Shown piece after piece: positions 55,785-64,000 of a DNA stretch of 64,000 bases. The stretch lies in contig JAAEZQ010000011.1 of the NCBI GenBank assembly GCA_018222805.1, positions 48,451 to 112,450 on the forward strand. The letters are read 5' to 3'. Every line of letters starts with the position of its first letter. Position 1 is the stretch's first letter. Below the pieces are notes generated by a model. That model did not search any database and was not told the origin of the DNA. It worked only from the letters and a program-made list of their open reading frames with translations. The translations under genes and the position numbers were made by a program. This DNA is from Vibrionaceae bacterium (GTDB lineage: Bacteria; Pseudomonadota; Gammaproteobacteria; Enterobacterales; Vibrionaceae).

Positions 55785-56369
55785 ATGATGAGTGATAGCC
55801 GACAAAAACTGGGAAGGCAAGAATGGAATGCGTATATGGACAAAGTTAAAGCGCGAGACAAAGACGCGTTTGCTTTCGTTTTCCAATTTTATGCTCCCAA
55901 ATTAAAACAATTCGCCTACAAGCACGTTGGGAATGAGCAAGTCGCGATGGAAATGGTTCAAGAAACCTTGGCGACGGTCTGGCACAAAGCTCATCTGTAC
56001 GATGGAAAGAAGAGTGCATTATCAACGTGGATTTACACAATCATCCGCAACTTGTGTTTTGACTTATTACGAAAACAAAAGGGCAAAGAGCTACATATTC
56101 ATTCTGATGACATTTGGCCTTCTGAATACTACCCACCCGATCTCGTCGATCATTATTCTCCTGAACAAGATATGTTGAAAGATCAGGTGGTGAAATTTTT
56201 AGATACATTGCCCAAAAACCAAAGAGACGTTTTGCAAGCGGTATATCTTGAAGAGTTACCGCATCAACAAGTGGCAGAGCTGTTTGATATCCCACTTGGT
56301 ACGGTTAAATCACGTCTGAGACTTGCAGTGGAAAAATTAAGACATTCAATGCATACGGAGCAACTATGA
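55785..56369 (+). CDS. ECF RNA polymerase sigma factor (ChrR-partnered type)
   Basis: The 194-residue sigma-70 family protein has region 2 (DAFAFVFQFYAPKLKQFAYKHVGNEQVAMEMVQETLATVWHKAHLYD, then STWIYTIIRNLCFDLLRKQK) and region 4 with the HTH LPHQQVAELFDIPLGTVKSRLRLAVEKLRH. It lacks region 3 and 1.1, as ECF factors do. The next gene, overlapping by 4 bases, encodes a ChrR-type anti-sigma factor, which places it in the RpoE-ChrR (ECF11-like) group that responds to singlet oxygen in Rhodobacter. AAGG lies 7 bases before the ATG. Confidence 0.88.
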   Translation: MMSDSRQKLGRQEWNAYMDKVKARDKDAFAFVFQFYAPKLKQFAYKHVGNEQVAMEMVQETLATVWHKAHLYDGKKSALSTWIYTIIRNLCFDLLRKQKGKELHIHSDDIWPSEYYPPDLVDHYSPEQDMLKDQVVKFLDTLPKNQRDVLQAVYLEELPHQQVAELFDIPLGTVKSRLRLAVEKLRHSMHTEQL

Positions 56370-57025
56370 ACAAACACCCAGATAACAAACTGTTAGAAGC
56401 GTACGCTTCGGGCATCATTGATGCGGTTTCTGGTCTTGTGGTCGCTACGCACTTAGAAACATGCTCCAAGTGCCGAGGCTATGTCAATCGGGTAGAAGCA
56501 GAGCAAGCAAATGTCGTCAGTGACGTTCCCTGTGTCTATGTGCCTGAATTTGATGAAATGTTTAATGACATTGTTACCGCACCTCCCGTGCGAGATAGTG
56601 TCATTATTAGAGACCCTGCAAAAGTGTCCGTGGCGGGTAAAAGCTTTGAGTTACCGAAAACTTTGAGCCGTTTTTCCGATCTGGTTGGCTCATGGAGAAG
56701 TTACGGTGGCAAAGTGTATAGTGCCCAGATAGATTTGGGTGAAGATGCCAGAGTAAACCTAATGTACATCAGTGAAGATGTACAGATTCCTCAACATACG
56801 CACAAGGGCGTCGAGTCAACCTTAGTACTTCATGGTGGCTTTAGTGATGAGGATGGTGATTATGAGGAGGGGGACCTCATGATACGCGATGGCTCTGTTA
56901 AGCACAGCCCGTATACAAAGGTTGGAGAAGACTGTTTGTGTCTTACTGTGCTAACTGAGCCGATGATATTTACCCAAGGTGTAGCAAGAATCTTCAATAT
57001 GTTCGGTAAGGGGCTTTACCCGTAA
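56366..57025 (+). CDS. chrR: ChrR-type zinc anti-sigma factor with cupin domain
   Basis: The 219-residue protein has an N-terminal zinc anti-sigma domain with His4, His29, Cys33 and Cys36 (HLETCSKC); the spacings equal those of His6, His31, Cys35 and Cys38 in Rhodobacter sphaeroides ChrR. The C-terminal cupin has PQHTHKGVESTLVLHGGFSDEDGDYEEGD and a later VKHSPYT, supplying the His/Glu metal ligands needed for signal response. It should hold the sigma factor inactive until singlet oxygen or a related stress. It overlaps the sigma gene and is the last gene before a terminator. Confidence 0.88.
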   Translation: MNKHPDNKLLEAYASGIIDAVSGLVVATHLETCSKCRGYVNRVEAEQANVVSDVPCVYVPEFDEMFNDIVTAPPVRDSVIIRDPAKVSVAGKSFELPKTLSRFSDLVGSWRSYGGKVYSAQIDLGEDARVNLMYISEDVQIPQHTHKGVESTLVLHGGFSDEDGDYEEGDLMIRDGSVKHSPYTKVGEDCLCLTVLTEPMIFTQGVARIFNMFGKGLYP

Positions 57026-57058
57026 GTATCTGAACACGCTGAACGATGCTGTACAAAA

Positions 57059-57085
57059 AAGAACCACCCAAGTGAGGTGGTTCTT
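57059..57085. terminator. Bidirectional terminator between chrR-like gene and ampG
   Basis: AAGAACCACC (57059-57068) and GGTGGTTCTT (57076-57085) form a 10-base stem. The minus strand continues into six Ts, so it ends ampG; the plus strand side follows the anti-sigma gene. Confidence 0.82.
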
Positions 57086-57099
57086 CTGTTTCTAGTGGT

Positions 57100-58452
57100 T
57101 TAGTGTTTGTGGCGCGCTTTTTCCAGCAGGTCATCAAAGTAGTGACGTAATGAATACAGCATAATCAGGCTTGGTATTACCATCACAGCAGTCAGGATGA
57201 AGAACGTACTCCAGTCATTAAGATAATCCACCAATTCACCACTGAACGAAGCCAGTGTTGTACGGCCAAAGTTACCTAAAGACGCCAATAATGCATATTG
57301 GGTCGCTGAAAATGCTTGCCCGGTCAATAAGGTTAAGAACGAGACAAACGCCACGGTAGAGAACGCTGTGGTAAAGTTATCGACGATAATGGTGGCTAAA
57401 TACAGGTGCTCATTGGGACCCACTGAAGCAATCCATGAAAACATTAGGTTACTTGCTGACATAGCGATACCACCAATCATCAGGCCACGAACAAGACCAA
57501 ACCTTACATTGAACATGCTGCCTACTAAGGTAAAGAATATCGTCGCACCCCAGCCTATTAACTTGGAGTAGTAGCCAATTTGCTCATTGCTAAAACCGAT
57601 ATCTTTGTAGAACGCAATCGACATTCGGCCTAAGAATGCTTCGCCAATTTTAAATAAGAACACGAATAACAATAAGGTTATCGCAACACGCACACCGTTT
57701 CGGTTGAAGAAGTCAAGAAACGGCTCGACCACGGTTACTGTAAACCACGCAACGATTCTTGAACCTACCACCTCTTTGTGGCGTTGTTCTGCTTCAGACT
57801 GTAACTGCTCACGTTGTGTTTTAGGCTCTCCGACTAAGAGTGTAAACACCATTAAAATAACAACGATAAACGCCATTCCGTAATAAACGCCATTCCAGCC
57901 GATGCTATCGGCATTAATAAACGCTAAATAGCCAGGCAGAGAGTAGCCAGTCCACCATCCGATGACCGCCATAGCCGACGCCTGTGGCAGTTTAGAGGCT
58001 TCAGATTTTGGGAAGGTATCAATACGAAAAGCGTCGATGGCAATATCTTGAGTTGCCGATGCCGTCGCAATACACAGGGCTAAAACTGATGCAAAAGCCA
58101 GATTTTCTGCTGGGTTTACATCTGCAATTAAAATGGTGGCGACAAGCACGATGCTTTGACAAAAGAAAATCCAACTGCGTCGCTGCCCAAGTAAACGGTG
58201 CAACAGTGGGAGTTTTACTCGGTCTACGAGTGGAGCCCAGAGGAAGTTAACCGCATATACAGCAAAGACGCTACCAAAATAACCAATCGCAGAAAGCGTT
58301 AAGCCTGCATCTTTAAGCCACCCAGACATGTTAGAGCCAATCAGCACCCAAGGGAAACCGCTTGAGCACCCCAGCATAAAGATCCATAACAAACGTTTAT
58401 CGAGGTAACTTTTTACTGTTTCCAACCAAGTAATGGAAGGCAATGAAGACAT
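57100..58452 (-). CDS. ampG: Muropeptide permease AmpG
   Basis: AmpG imports anhydro-muropeptides for cell-wall recycling, using the proton gradient. The 450-residue MFS protein has 12-14 membrane helices and the family's start LDKRLLWIFMLGCSSGFPWVLIGSNMSGWLKDAGL, FLWAPLVDRVKLPLLHRLLGQRRSW, and ATQDIAIDAFRIDTF. It is the third gene of the leftward group yajG-ppiA-ampG; in E. coli ampG and yajG are also neighbours. MltA at 47104 produces the type of substrate it carries. Confidence 0.93.
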   Translation of the reverse strand: MSSLPSITWLETVKSYLDKRLLWIFMLGCSSGFPWVLIGSNMSGWLKDAGLTLSAIGYFGSVFAVYAVNFLWAPLVDRVKLPLLHRLLGQRRSWIFFCQSIVLVATILIADVNPAENLAFASVLALCIATASATQDIAIDAFRIDTFPKSEASKLPQASAMAVIGWWTGYSLPGYLAFINADSIGWNGVYYGMAFIVVILMVFTLLVGEPKTQREQLQSEAEQRHKEVVGSRIVAWFTVTVVEPFLDFFNRNGVRVAITLLLFVFLFKIGEAFLGRMSIAFYKDIGFSNEQIGYYSKLIGWGATIFFTLVGSMFNVRFGLVRGLMIGGIAMSASNLMFSWIASVGPNEHLYLATIIVDNFTTAFSTVAFVSFLTLLTGQAFSATQYALLASLGNFGRTTLASFSGELVDYLNDWSTFFILTAVMVIPSLIMLYSLRHYFDDLLEKARHKH

Positions 58453-58487
58453 AGATTAATCCAATAAAATGACGCCGTTGAAAGAGA

Positions 58488-58513
58488 AAACCCTTCGAAT
58501 ATTCAAAGGGTTT
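58488..58513 (-). terminator. Hairpin between ppiA and ampG
   Basis: AAACCCTTCGAAT (58488-58500) and ATTCAAAGGGTTT (58501-58513) form a 13-base stem with one mismatch, ending in TTTTCTC on the minus strand. It may partly terminate transcription after ppiA. Confidence 0.65.
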
Positions 58514-58523
58514 ATGATTGTGG

Positions 58524-59069
58524 TTACTTGAGTAATGTGGCTTTAGTTATAACGATTTGAGTTTCTGGTACGTCACGCATTCGGCCCGATGAAGATGTTG
58601 GCTGTTTTGCCATGTTTTGGATTACTTCAAAGCCTTCGGTTACCTGCCCAAAGACAGCGTAACCTGGTGGTCGAGCAGCGTAATTGAGAAAATCGTTATC
58701 CACCAAGTTAATGTAGAATTGGCGGGTCGCTGAGTCAGGGGCATTGGTTCGAGCCATGGCGATAGTGGCTTGGTTGTTCTTCAAGCCATTGTTACCCTCA
58801 TTTTTGATCGGCTCATACGTATCAACCATCTGCATATCTTGGTTGAAACCGCCACCTTGCGCCATAAAACCCGGTATTACTCGGTGGAAAATAGTGCCTT
58901 CGTAGCTGCCGTCTTCGACATATTTGAGGAAGTTAGCCACCGTTATTGGTGCTTTCTCTTCATTTAATTCAACTGTAAATGAGCCCAGTGTCGTTTCAAA
59001 CGAGACCTTAGGTCCAGCCCAAACGCTACAACTGAGTAGTGCCAGAGAAAGAATAGCTTTGCGTATCAT
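58524..59069 (-). CDS. ppiA: Periplasmic cyclophilin-type peptidyl-prolyl isomerase
   Basis: The 181-residue precursor carries a signal peptide of about 18 residues (ALLSCSVWA-GP). The cyclophilin domain has TTLGSFTVELNEEKAPITVANFLKYV, the catalytic FHRVIPGFMAQGGGF with its Arg and Phe, TIAMARTNAPDSATRQFYINL, and YAVFGQVTEGFEVI. It catalyses proline isomerisation during periplasmic folding. Export signal and length favour PpiA over cytosolic PpiB. Its start overlaps the yajG stop by one base. Confidence 0.9.
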   Translation of the reverse strand: MIRKAILSLALLSCSVWAGPKVSFETTLGSFTVELNEEKAPITVANFLKYVEDGSYEGTIFHRVIPGFMAQGGGFNQDMQMVDTYEPIKNEGNNGLKNNQATIAMARTNAPDSATRQFYINLVDNDFLNYAARPPGYAVFGQVTEGFEVIQNMAKQPTSSSGRMRDVPETQIVITKATLLK

Positions 59070-59638
59070 TAGAATCGCTCCTGCATATAGTTGCGAAGTT
59101 CTGGGTCGTTGGCGATTTCTTTCAGAGTCAGCTCAATAACATCATTTAATGTTTGTTCGATATCTGAGTCTGAAGCGCTGAAGGTGCCTGAGCGCTTTGC
59201 ACTACCTGTGTACGTTTTCACTAATCGGCCTTGTGGGTTTTCTGCGGTAATTTCTAGAACAACTTTGGCATCCATTGCTTTTTCCATGACTGAATGCTTC
59301 ACGTTCACAAGGGCTTCCTGCACTTCAAGCTCTACCACGTTGTTGCTGTTTAGGTCTGAGTGAAATCCTTGAGATGAGAACTGTTGCTCCAAGGCTTGTT
59401 CTAGAGTGATACGTAAGTTCTGTTTCGCGTGGAGAGGAAGAATATTCGAACGACCATTGTCTACTAACGCAACGTATTGAGCGGCGCGTACATCTTTACT
59501 GATCAAGCTGTATGTTTTGCCTTGTACAATAGGATTGGTGCTAAGTGTGCTTTCAGGCTTCAGATTCAGTTGTACCTGTTGAGGGGCTGAACAAGCAGCC
59601 AGCAATGCAACTGAAGCCGCGAGTAGCAATTTTTTCAT
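59069..59638 (-). CDS. yajG: YajG family lipoprotein
   Basis: The 189-residue lipoprotein has signal MKKLLLAASVALLAAC with Cys16 followed by Ser-Ala. The mature part (VQLNLKPESTLSTNPIVQGKTYSLISKDVRAAQYVALVDN; LEQALEQQFSSQGF; VLEITAENPQGRLVKTYTGSAKRSGTFSASDSDIEQTLNDVIELTLKEIANDPEL) matches the YajG family, of unknown function. It heads yajG-ppiA-ampG. Conserved linkage with ampG suggests an envelope or wall-recycling role, which is inference. Confidence 0.88.
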   Translation of the reverse strand: MKKLLLAASVALLAACSAPQQVQLNLKPESTLSTNPIVQGKTYSLISKDVRAAQYVALVDNGRSNILPLHAKQNLRITLEQALEQQFSSQGFHSDLNSNNVVELEVQEALVNVKHSVMEKAMDAKVVLEITAENPQGRLVKTYTGSAKRSGTFSASDSDIEQTLNDVIELTLKEIANDPELRNYMQERF

Positions 59639-59680
59639 TTGATTGTTCCTTGTAAATATTTTTCTCAGTAAAGCGCTTTA

Positions 59681-60835
59681 TTATTTTGCGTTCAATTTAG
59701 CAGGATTTTTTGTCGCCTGTAAAATCACGAACTTACTGTTAGAGGCGACATGTTTCACATTGTTCGCACCAAATAGACGTTTGAGCTTCGCGTCGTAGCC
59801 TAGGTGTCGATTACCTATGACAAGTAACTGACCGCCTTTGTTCAATACCTGTTTTGAATCACAGAACATTTGCCAGGCGATGTGATCAGTGATGGCCTGT
59901 TGCTGATGAAATGGTGGGTTGCACATGATCAGAGAGCAGCTATCGTGTTCAAAGCCATCCAAGCAGTTGTTAGCGATGCATTGGATATCACGTCCTTCTC
60001 CTAAGTTATCCAACAAATTTTGTTTAGCTGATTCCAGCGCCATAAAGCTCTCATCGACACAAGTCAGGCGAGCATTTGGGTTTAACTGCCCCGCTTTAAC
60101 TGAGAGTACGCCGTTACCACACCCAAGATCGACAATATGACTGATATTAGGGTTTTGAGGGATATGCTGCAGCATAAATCGGGCACCTAAGTCTAAACTT
60201 TCGCCTGAGTATACATTTGGCAGGTTTTTGAGCTGAATGGCCTCGCCATCTACATGCCATGCAGTAATAGGATCAACGTCGACAATTGGTTGTGCATTAG
60301 CTTGGGAGAAAACCAGACGGTGCTTTTTCCAGGCTAGGGAAGTTTTCGTTTCGCCTAAATACTTTTCGAAAAGTTTGAGCGTCGAAGTATGGATCTCTTT
60401 TACTTTATTGACGGCAATAACCGGGCATGACTCAGGGAGCACTTTTCTTAGCTGGTTGAGTATCCAAGTCAGGTGACGATTGCTTTTTGGAAGTTGCAGT
60501 AGAACCAAGTCAGCATCTGCTGGTATCTCGTCCATCGTGCTATGGAGCGTCACCTCTCTACATTGATTGATTTCAAGGTTCTGCTGAGCGCCTTTATGAG
60601 AAATAAAGGAGTCACTCATCAACGTCACACGATGTTTTTCAGAAAACCAGCAAGCCAACGCGCCAAAGCTGTCATTGATTACCACAATATGTTGATTATC
60701 GGCTAGCGCCAGTTCCTCAACATGATTAATCAGATATTCATCACCAGCGTCCCAAGCTTGAAGTGTTTCGTTGGAGCGCAAAGGGAAACGATGAAGCGTT
60801 AGGCTTCTGCCGTGAAGGTTCAATTCGGTTTTCAT
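59681..60835 (-). CDS. rlmG: 23S rRNA (guanine-1835-N2)-methyltransferase
   Basis: RlmG methylates G1835 of 23S rRNA. The 384-residue protein has a degenerate N-terminal methyltransferase-like domain (RSLTLHRFPLRSNETLQAWDAGDEYLI) and a catalytic C-terminal domain with SAM motif I HIVDLGCGNGVLSV and the substrate-guanine motif CNPPFHQ (NPPF). This two-domain form is shared with RsmC, but the start and LPKSNRHLTWILNQL region match RlmG. It is transcribed alone, divergent from bolA. Confidence 0.92.
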   Translation of the reverse strand: MKTELNLHGRSLTLHRFPLRSNETLQAWDAGDEYLINHVEELALADNQHIVVINDSFGALACWFSEKHRVTLMSDSFISHKGAQQNLEINQCREVTLHSTMDEIPADADLVLLQLPKSNRHLTWILNQLRKVLPESCPVIAVNKVKEIHTSTLKLFEKYLGETKTSLAWKKHRLVFSQANAQPIVDVDPITAWHVDGEAIQLKNLPNVYSGESLDLGARFMLQHIPQNPNISHIVDLGCGNGVLSVKAGQLNPNARLTCVDESFMALESAKQNLLDNLGEGRDIQCIANNCLDGFEHDSCSLIMCNPPFHQQQAITDHIAWQMFCDSKQVLNKGGQLLVIGNRHLGYDAKLKRLFGANNVKHVASNSKFVILQATKNPAKLNAK

Positions 60836-61104
60836 AAGTAAACGTAGGTTAATTCGATAAACTAGGGATTATTGTCGCAAATGATGGCAAGTGTAGATAC
60901 AAAAAGCTGTTAAATTTTGAGTTTACTTGCATTTACGTTACTTAGAGACTCAGACATAAATCAACTCTGAGTTTTAAACGATTGAGGTGATTGAGGTTAG
61001 GGTTTGATTTTTTCAGACTAATACCTCAACAGTGTGAGTTTATATTTATGGATACTGCAAGTTACGGTGAGTTGGGTATATACTTATGAAATTCGAATCG
61101 ATGA

Positions 61105-61422
<318 letters not shown>

Positions 61423-61445
61423 AGCCGTTTTAAAATAGATTTAAG

Positions 61446-61467
61446 AAAGATGGTGAAAACCATCTTT
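61446..61467 (+). terminator. Terminator downstream of bolA
   Basis: AAAGATGGT and ACCATCTTT flank a GAAA tetraloop, followed by TTTTT, 24 bases after the bolA stop. The rest of 61468-61894 carries no supported gene and should hold the nqr promoter. Confidence 0.88.
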
Positions 61468-61894
61468 TTTTTCGTTTTACCAAGCGTAAGACTACAGAAT
61501 AGAGCAAGCTCGGTTAAAGAAATTACGTTAACAGTGTTTCAACAAATGAAAGAAAACCAAAGATTGTTTCAGCCAATGAATGTTGCTTTGCCATACGATA
61601 TGTATGGAATATTGTATTTGTGCGATTGGTCAAAGTTATGAGTATTCTTTGACCTTTTAGACCTTATTCCACCTAAATAACCGCTCTATTCTTAGGATTG
61701 GTCATGGCATCAAGTTCCTAAAAAATGCTAGAATATTGCACCTGAGAAATCTCGAGCATTTCTTGTAACGAGATTTTTAATAGGATGTTGCGATTTTGGT
61801 GTTTCAAACAACACTGAAACCGGACACTAATGTCGTGTCTAAAAGTTACGCAATCAAAAGAATCTTTTTCCCGATAAAAGTAGTGCAAGTGCGT

Positions 61895-63235
61895 ATGATT
61901 ACAATAAAGAAGGGCTTGGATCTTCCTATTGCAGGAACTCCATCCCAGGTGATTAATGATGGTAAGACCATCAAAAAAGTCGCCTTGCTTGGCGAAGAGT
62001 ACGTTGGCATGCGTCCAACCATGCATGTCCGCGTTGGTGATGAAGTGAAAAAAGCGCAAGTTCTTTTTGAAGACAAGAAGAACCCTGGCGTGAAATTCAC
62101 TGCACCAGCAGCCGGTAAAGTGATCGAAATTAACCGTGGCGCTAAACGTGTCCTTCAATCTGTGGTGATTGAAGTGGCAGGTGAAGAGCAGGTGACATTC
62201 GATAAGTTCGAAGCCTCTCAACTTTCTGGTCTAGATCGTGAAGTGATCAAGACTCAATTGGTTGAATCTGGCCTATGGACCGCTTTACGTACTCGTCCGT
62301 TTAGCAAGGTTCCAGCAATCGAGTCTTCAACTAAGGCGATTTTTGTAACTGCAATGGATACTAATCCATTAGCAGCTAACCCTGAGTTGATAATTAACGA
62401 GCAACAAGAAGCATTCGTTGCTGGTCTAGACATTCTTTCAGCCCTGACAGAAGGCAAGGTTTACGTCTGTAAATCTGGCACTAGCTTGCCACGCTCTTCA
62501 CAGTCTAACATTGAAGAACACGTCTTCGATGGCCCTCACCCAGCAGGTCTTGCTGGCACCCACATGCATTTCCTATACCCAGTAAATGCTGAAAACGTGG
62601 CGTGGAGCATCAACTACCAAGACGTTATTGCGTTCGGTAAGTTGTTCCTCACAGGTGAACTTTACACTGACCGAGTTATTTCTCTGGCTGGCCCAGTAGT
62701 GAATAACCCTCGTTTAGTTCGTACGACGCTAGGTGCTAGCCTAGATGACGTGACAGACAACGAGTTAATGCCAGGTGACGTTCGTGTGATTTCTGGTTCT
62801 GTGCTTGCAGGTACGCATGCAACTGGTCCTCATGCTTACCTAGGCCGTTACAACGTACAAGTATCAGTTCTACGTGAAGGTTATGAAAAAGAGCTGTTCG
62901 GCTGGGCGATGCCTGGTAAGAACAAGTTCTCTGTAACTCGCTCATTCCTTGGTCACCTATTCAAAGGTCAGTTGTTCAATATGACAACTACGACCAATGG
63001 TAGTGATCGTTCAATGGTTCCAATCGGCAACTACGAACGCGTATTGCCATTAGATATGGAGCCTACTCTGCTACTTCGCGATCTATGTGCAGGCGATACA
63101 GATAGTGCAATGGCGCTTGGCGCTCTAGAGCTAGACGAAGAAGACGTAGCATTGTGTACCTTTGTTTGTCCTGGTAAGTACGAGTACGGTCAGCTACTTC
63201 GTGAATGCCTAGATAAGATCGAGAAGGAAGGGTAA
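61895..63235 (+). CDS. nqrA: Na+-translocating NADH:quinone reductase subunit A
   Basis: NqrA is a peripheral subunit of the sodium-pumping respiratory complex Na+-NQR and contributes to quinone binding. The start [16 protein letters not shown] at 61895 gives 446 residues and matches the V. cholerae protein. The frame stays open 33 codons further upstream to a GTG at 61796, and no clear ribosome site precedes either start. Landmarks are [43 protein letters not shown] and [19 protein letters not shown]. It is the first gene of nqrABCDEF; nqrB starts 5 bases after its stop. Confidence 0.97.
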   Translation: MITIKKGLDLPIAGTPSQVINDGKTIKKVALLGEEYVGMRPTMHVRVGDEVKKAQVLFEDKKNPGVKFTAPAAGKVIEINRGAKRVLQSVVIEVAGEEQVTFDKFEASQLSGLDREVIKTQLVESGLWTALRTRPFSKVPAIESSTKAIFVTAMDTNPLAANPELIINEQQEAFVAGLDILSALTEGKVYVCKSGTSLPRSSQSNIEEHVFDGPHPAGLAGTHMHFLYPVNAENVAWSINYQDVIAFGKLFLTGELYTDRVISLAGPVVNNPRLVRTTLGASLDDVTDNELMPGDVRVISGSVLAGTHATGPHAYLGRYNVQVSVLREGYEKELFGWAMPGKNKFSVTRSFLGHLFKGQLFNMTTTTNGSDRSMVPIGNYERVLPLDMEPTLLLRDLCAGDTDSAMALGALELDEEDVALCTFVCPGKYEYGQLLRECLDKIEKEG

Positions 63236-63240
63236 TTTTC

Positions 63241-64000
63241 ATGTCTCTTAAAAAATTTATTGAAGACATCGAGCATCACTTTGAGCCTGGTGGTAAACAT
63301 GAAAAGTGGTTTGCCCTATATGAAGCAGCAGCAACGCTGTTTTATACCCCAGGTCTTGTAACAAAGAGAAGCTCACACGTTCGTGATAGCGTTGACTTAA
63401 AACGTATCATGATCATGGTTTGGTTCGCGGTATTCCCAGCAATGTTCTGGGGTATGTATAACGCGGGTGGCCAAGCTATCGCAGCACTGACTCACATGCA
63501 CGCTGGTGATCAACTAGCGACAGTTGTAGCAGGTAACTGGCACTACTGGCTAACCGAAATGTTTGGCGGAACCATATCCGCTGATGCAGGCGTTGGCAGT
63601 AAGATGCTACTTGGTGCGACTTACTTCCTACCTATCTACGCAACAGTCTTTATTGTTGGTGGTTTCTGGGAAGTTCTGTTTTGTATGGTGCGTAAGCACG
63701 AAGTTAACGAAGGCTTCTTTGTTACTTCTATCTTGTTCGCGCTTATCGTTCCACCAACTCTTCCTCTATGGCAAGCAGCGCTAGGTATTACCTTCGGTGT
63801 TGTTGTTGCGAAAGAGATCTTCGGTGGTACAGGTCGTAACTTCCTCAACCCTGCACTAGCAGGCCGTGCATTCCTATTCTTCGCTTACCCAGCGCAAATC
63901 TCGGGTGACGTAGTATGGACTGCAGCTGACGGTTTCTCTGGTGCGACGGCTCTTAGCCAATGGGCTCAAGGTGGTAACGGTGCTCTAGTTAACACTGTAA
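63241..64000 (+). CDS. nqrB: Na+-NQR subunit B, partial at right edge
   Basis: NqrB is a membrane subunit carrying covalent FMN and riboflavin. Only the first 253 codons are in the window. The protein begins [23 protein letters not shown] and has [22 protein letters not shown], several membrane helices, and [23 protein letters not shown]. Codon 236 (63946-63948) is ACG, placing Thr236 in [11 protein letters not shown] exactly where V. cholerae NqrB binds FMN through a phosphoester. The gene is in its normal position after nqrA and should be cotranscribed with it. Confidence 0.96.
   Translation, partial: MSLKKFIEDIEHHFEPGGKHEKWFALYEAAATLFYTPGLVTKRSSHVRDSVDLKRIMIMVWFAVFPAMFWGMYNAGGQAIAALTHMHAGDQLATVVAGNWHYWLTEMFGGTISADAGVGSKMLLGATYFLPIYATVFIVGGFWEVLFCMVRKHEVNEGFFVTSILFALIVPPTLPLWQAALGITFGVVVAKEIFGGTGRNFLNPALAGRAFLFFAYPAQISGDVVWTAADGFSGATALSQWAQGGNGALVNTV

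Noticed and set aside
61450..61641. 63-codon open frame after bolA
   Set aside because: It begins inside the bolA terminator and shows no motif or ribosome site.

Overview
This window is a stretch of Vibrionaceae chromosome, most likely a Vibrio of the Harveyi group or a close relative. The evidence is a Na+-translocating NADH:quinone reductase locus (nqrA, nqrB), the outer-membrane protein OmpK, a DUF2850 protein, a 343-residue DapD, an NsrR-type site in front of nnrS, and protein sequences that track E. coli orthologues at typical Vibrio divergence. No rRNA, tRNA or CRISPR array was seen.

Positions 1-8550 are AT-rich and look accessory. They hold a surface-glycan cluster on the minus strand: a GT-C membrane glycosyltransferase, a GT2 glycosyltransferase, a GtrA-type membrane protein, and at the left edge a decayed second GT2 (GtrB-like) gene. 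Next come a membrane-anchored glycerophosphodiesterase-like protein and a convergent LtaS/MdoB-type membrane sulfatase-fold enzyme. Three dead insertion sequences are interleaved: an IS30-family copy, an ISAs1-family copy and an IS630-like tail.

Positions 8552-31500 are metabolic core. A chromate-transporter-family gene diverges from a LysR regulator. The Leloir galactose cluster follows (ebgR-like, galE, galT, galK, galM, galR), with LacI/GalR-type operator candidates before galE, after galM and at both outer edges. Then come a GGCT-like protein, nnrS, a ZntB-like CorA protein and a complete glycerol-3-phosphate regulon: glpF-glpK-glpR-glpD leftward and glpT-glpQ rightward. dapD and the SOS gene yebG (with a clear LexA box) close the block.

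Positions 31500-53500 hold a YeiE-like LysR regulator diverging from a TDT-family transporter, an MscS-family channel, recC-recB-recD, argA, a DUF2850 gene, mltA, tcdA and the csdE/csdA pair. A roughly 110-base MITE-like palindrome lies between csdE and csdA. csdA is the last gene of an overlapping panE-yajL-csdA operon, and ompK follows.

Positions 53700-64000 begin with a tightly packed four-gene operon: a Lon-substrate-binding-domain protein, a lipoprotein of four DUF4397-like repeats, an ECF sigma factor and a ChrR-type zinc anti-sigma factor with a cupin domain. This is the most promising candidate for an under-described system. It is followed by a yajG-ppiA-ampG operon, rlmG, bolA, nqrA and the first 253 codons of nqrB, which runs off the right edge.
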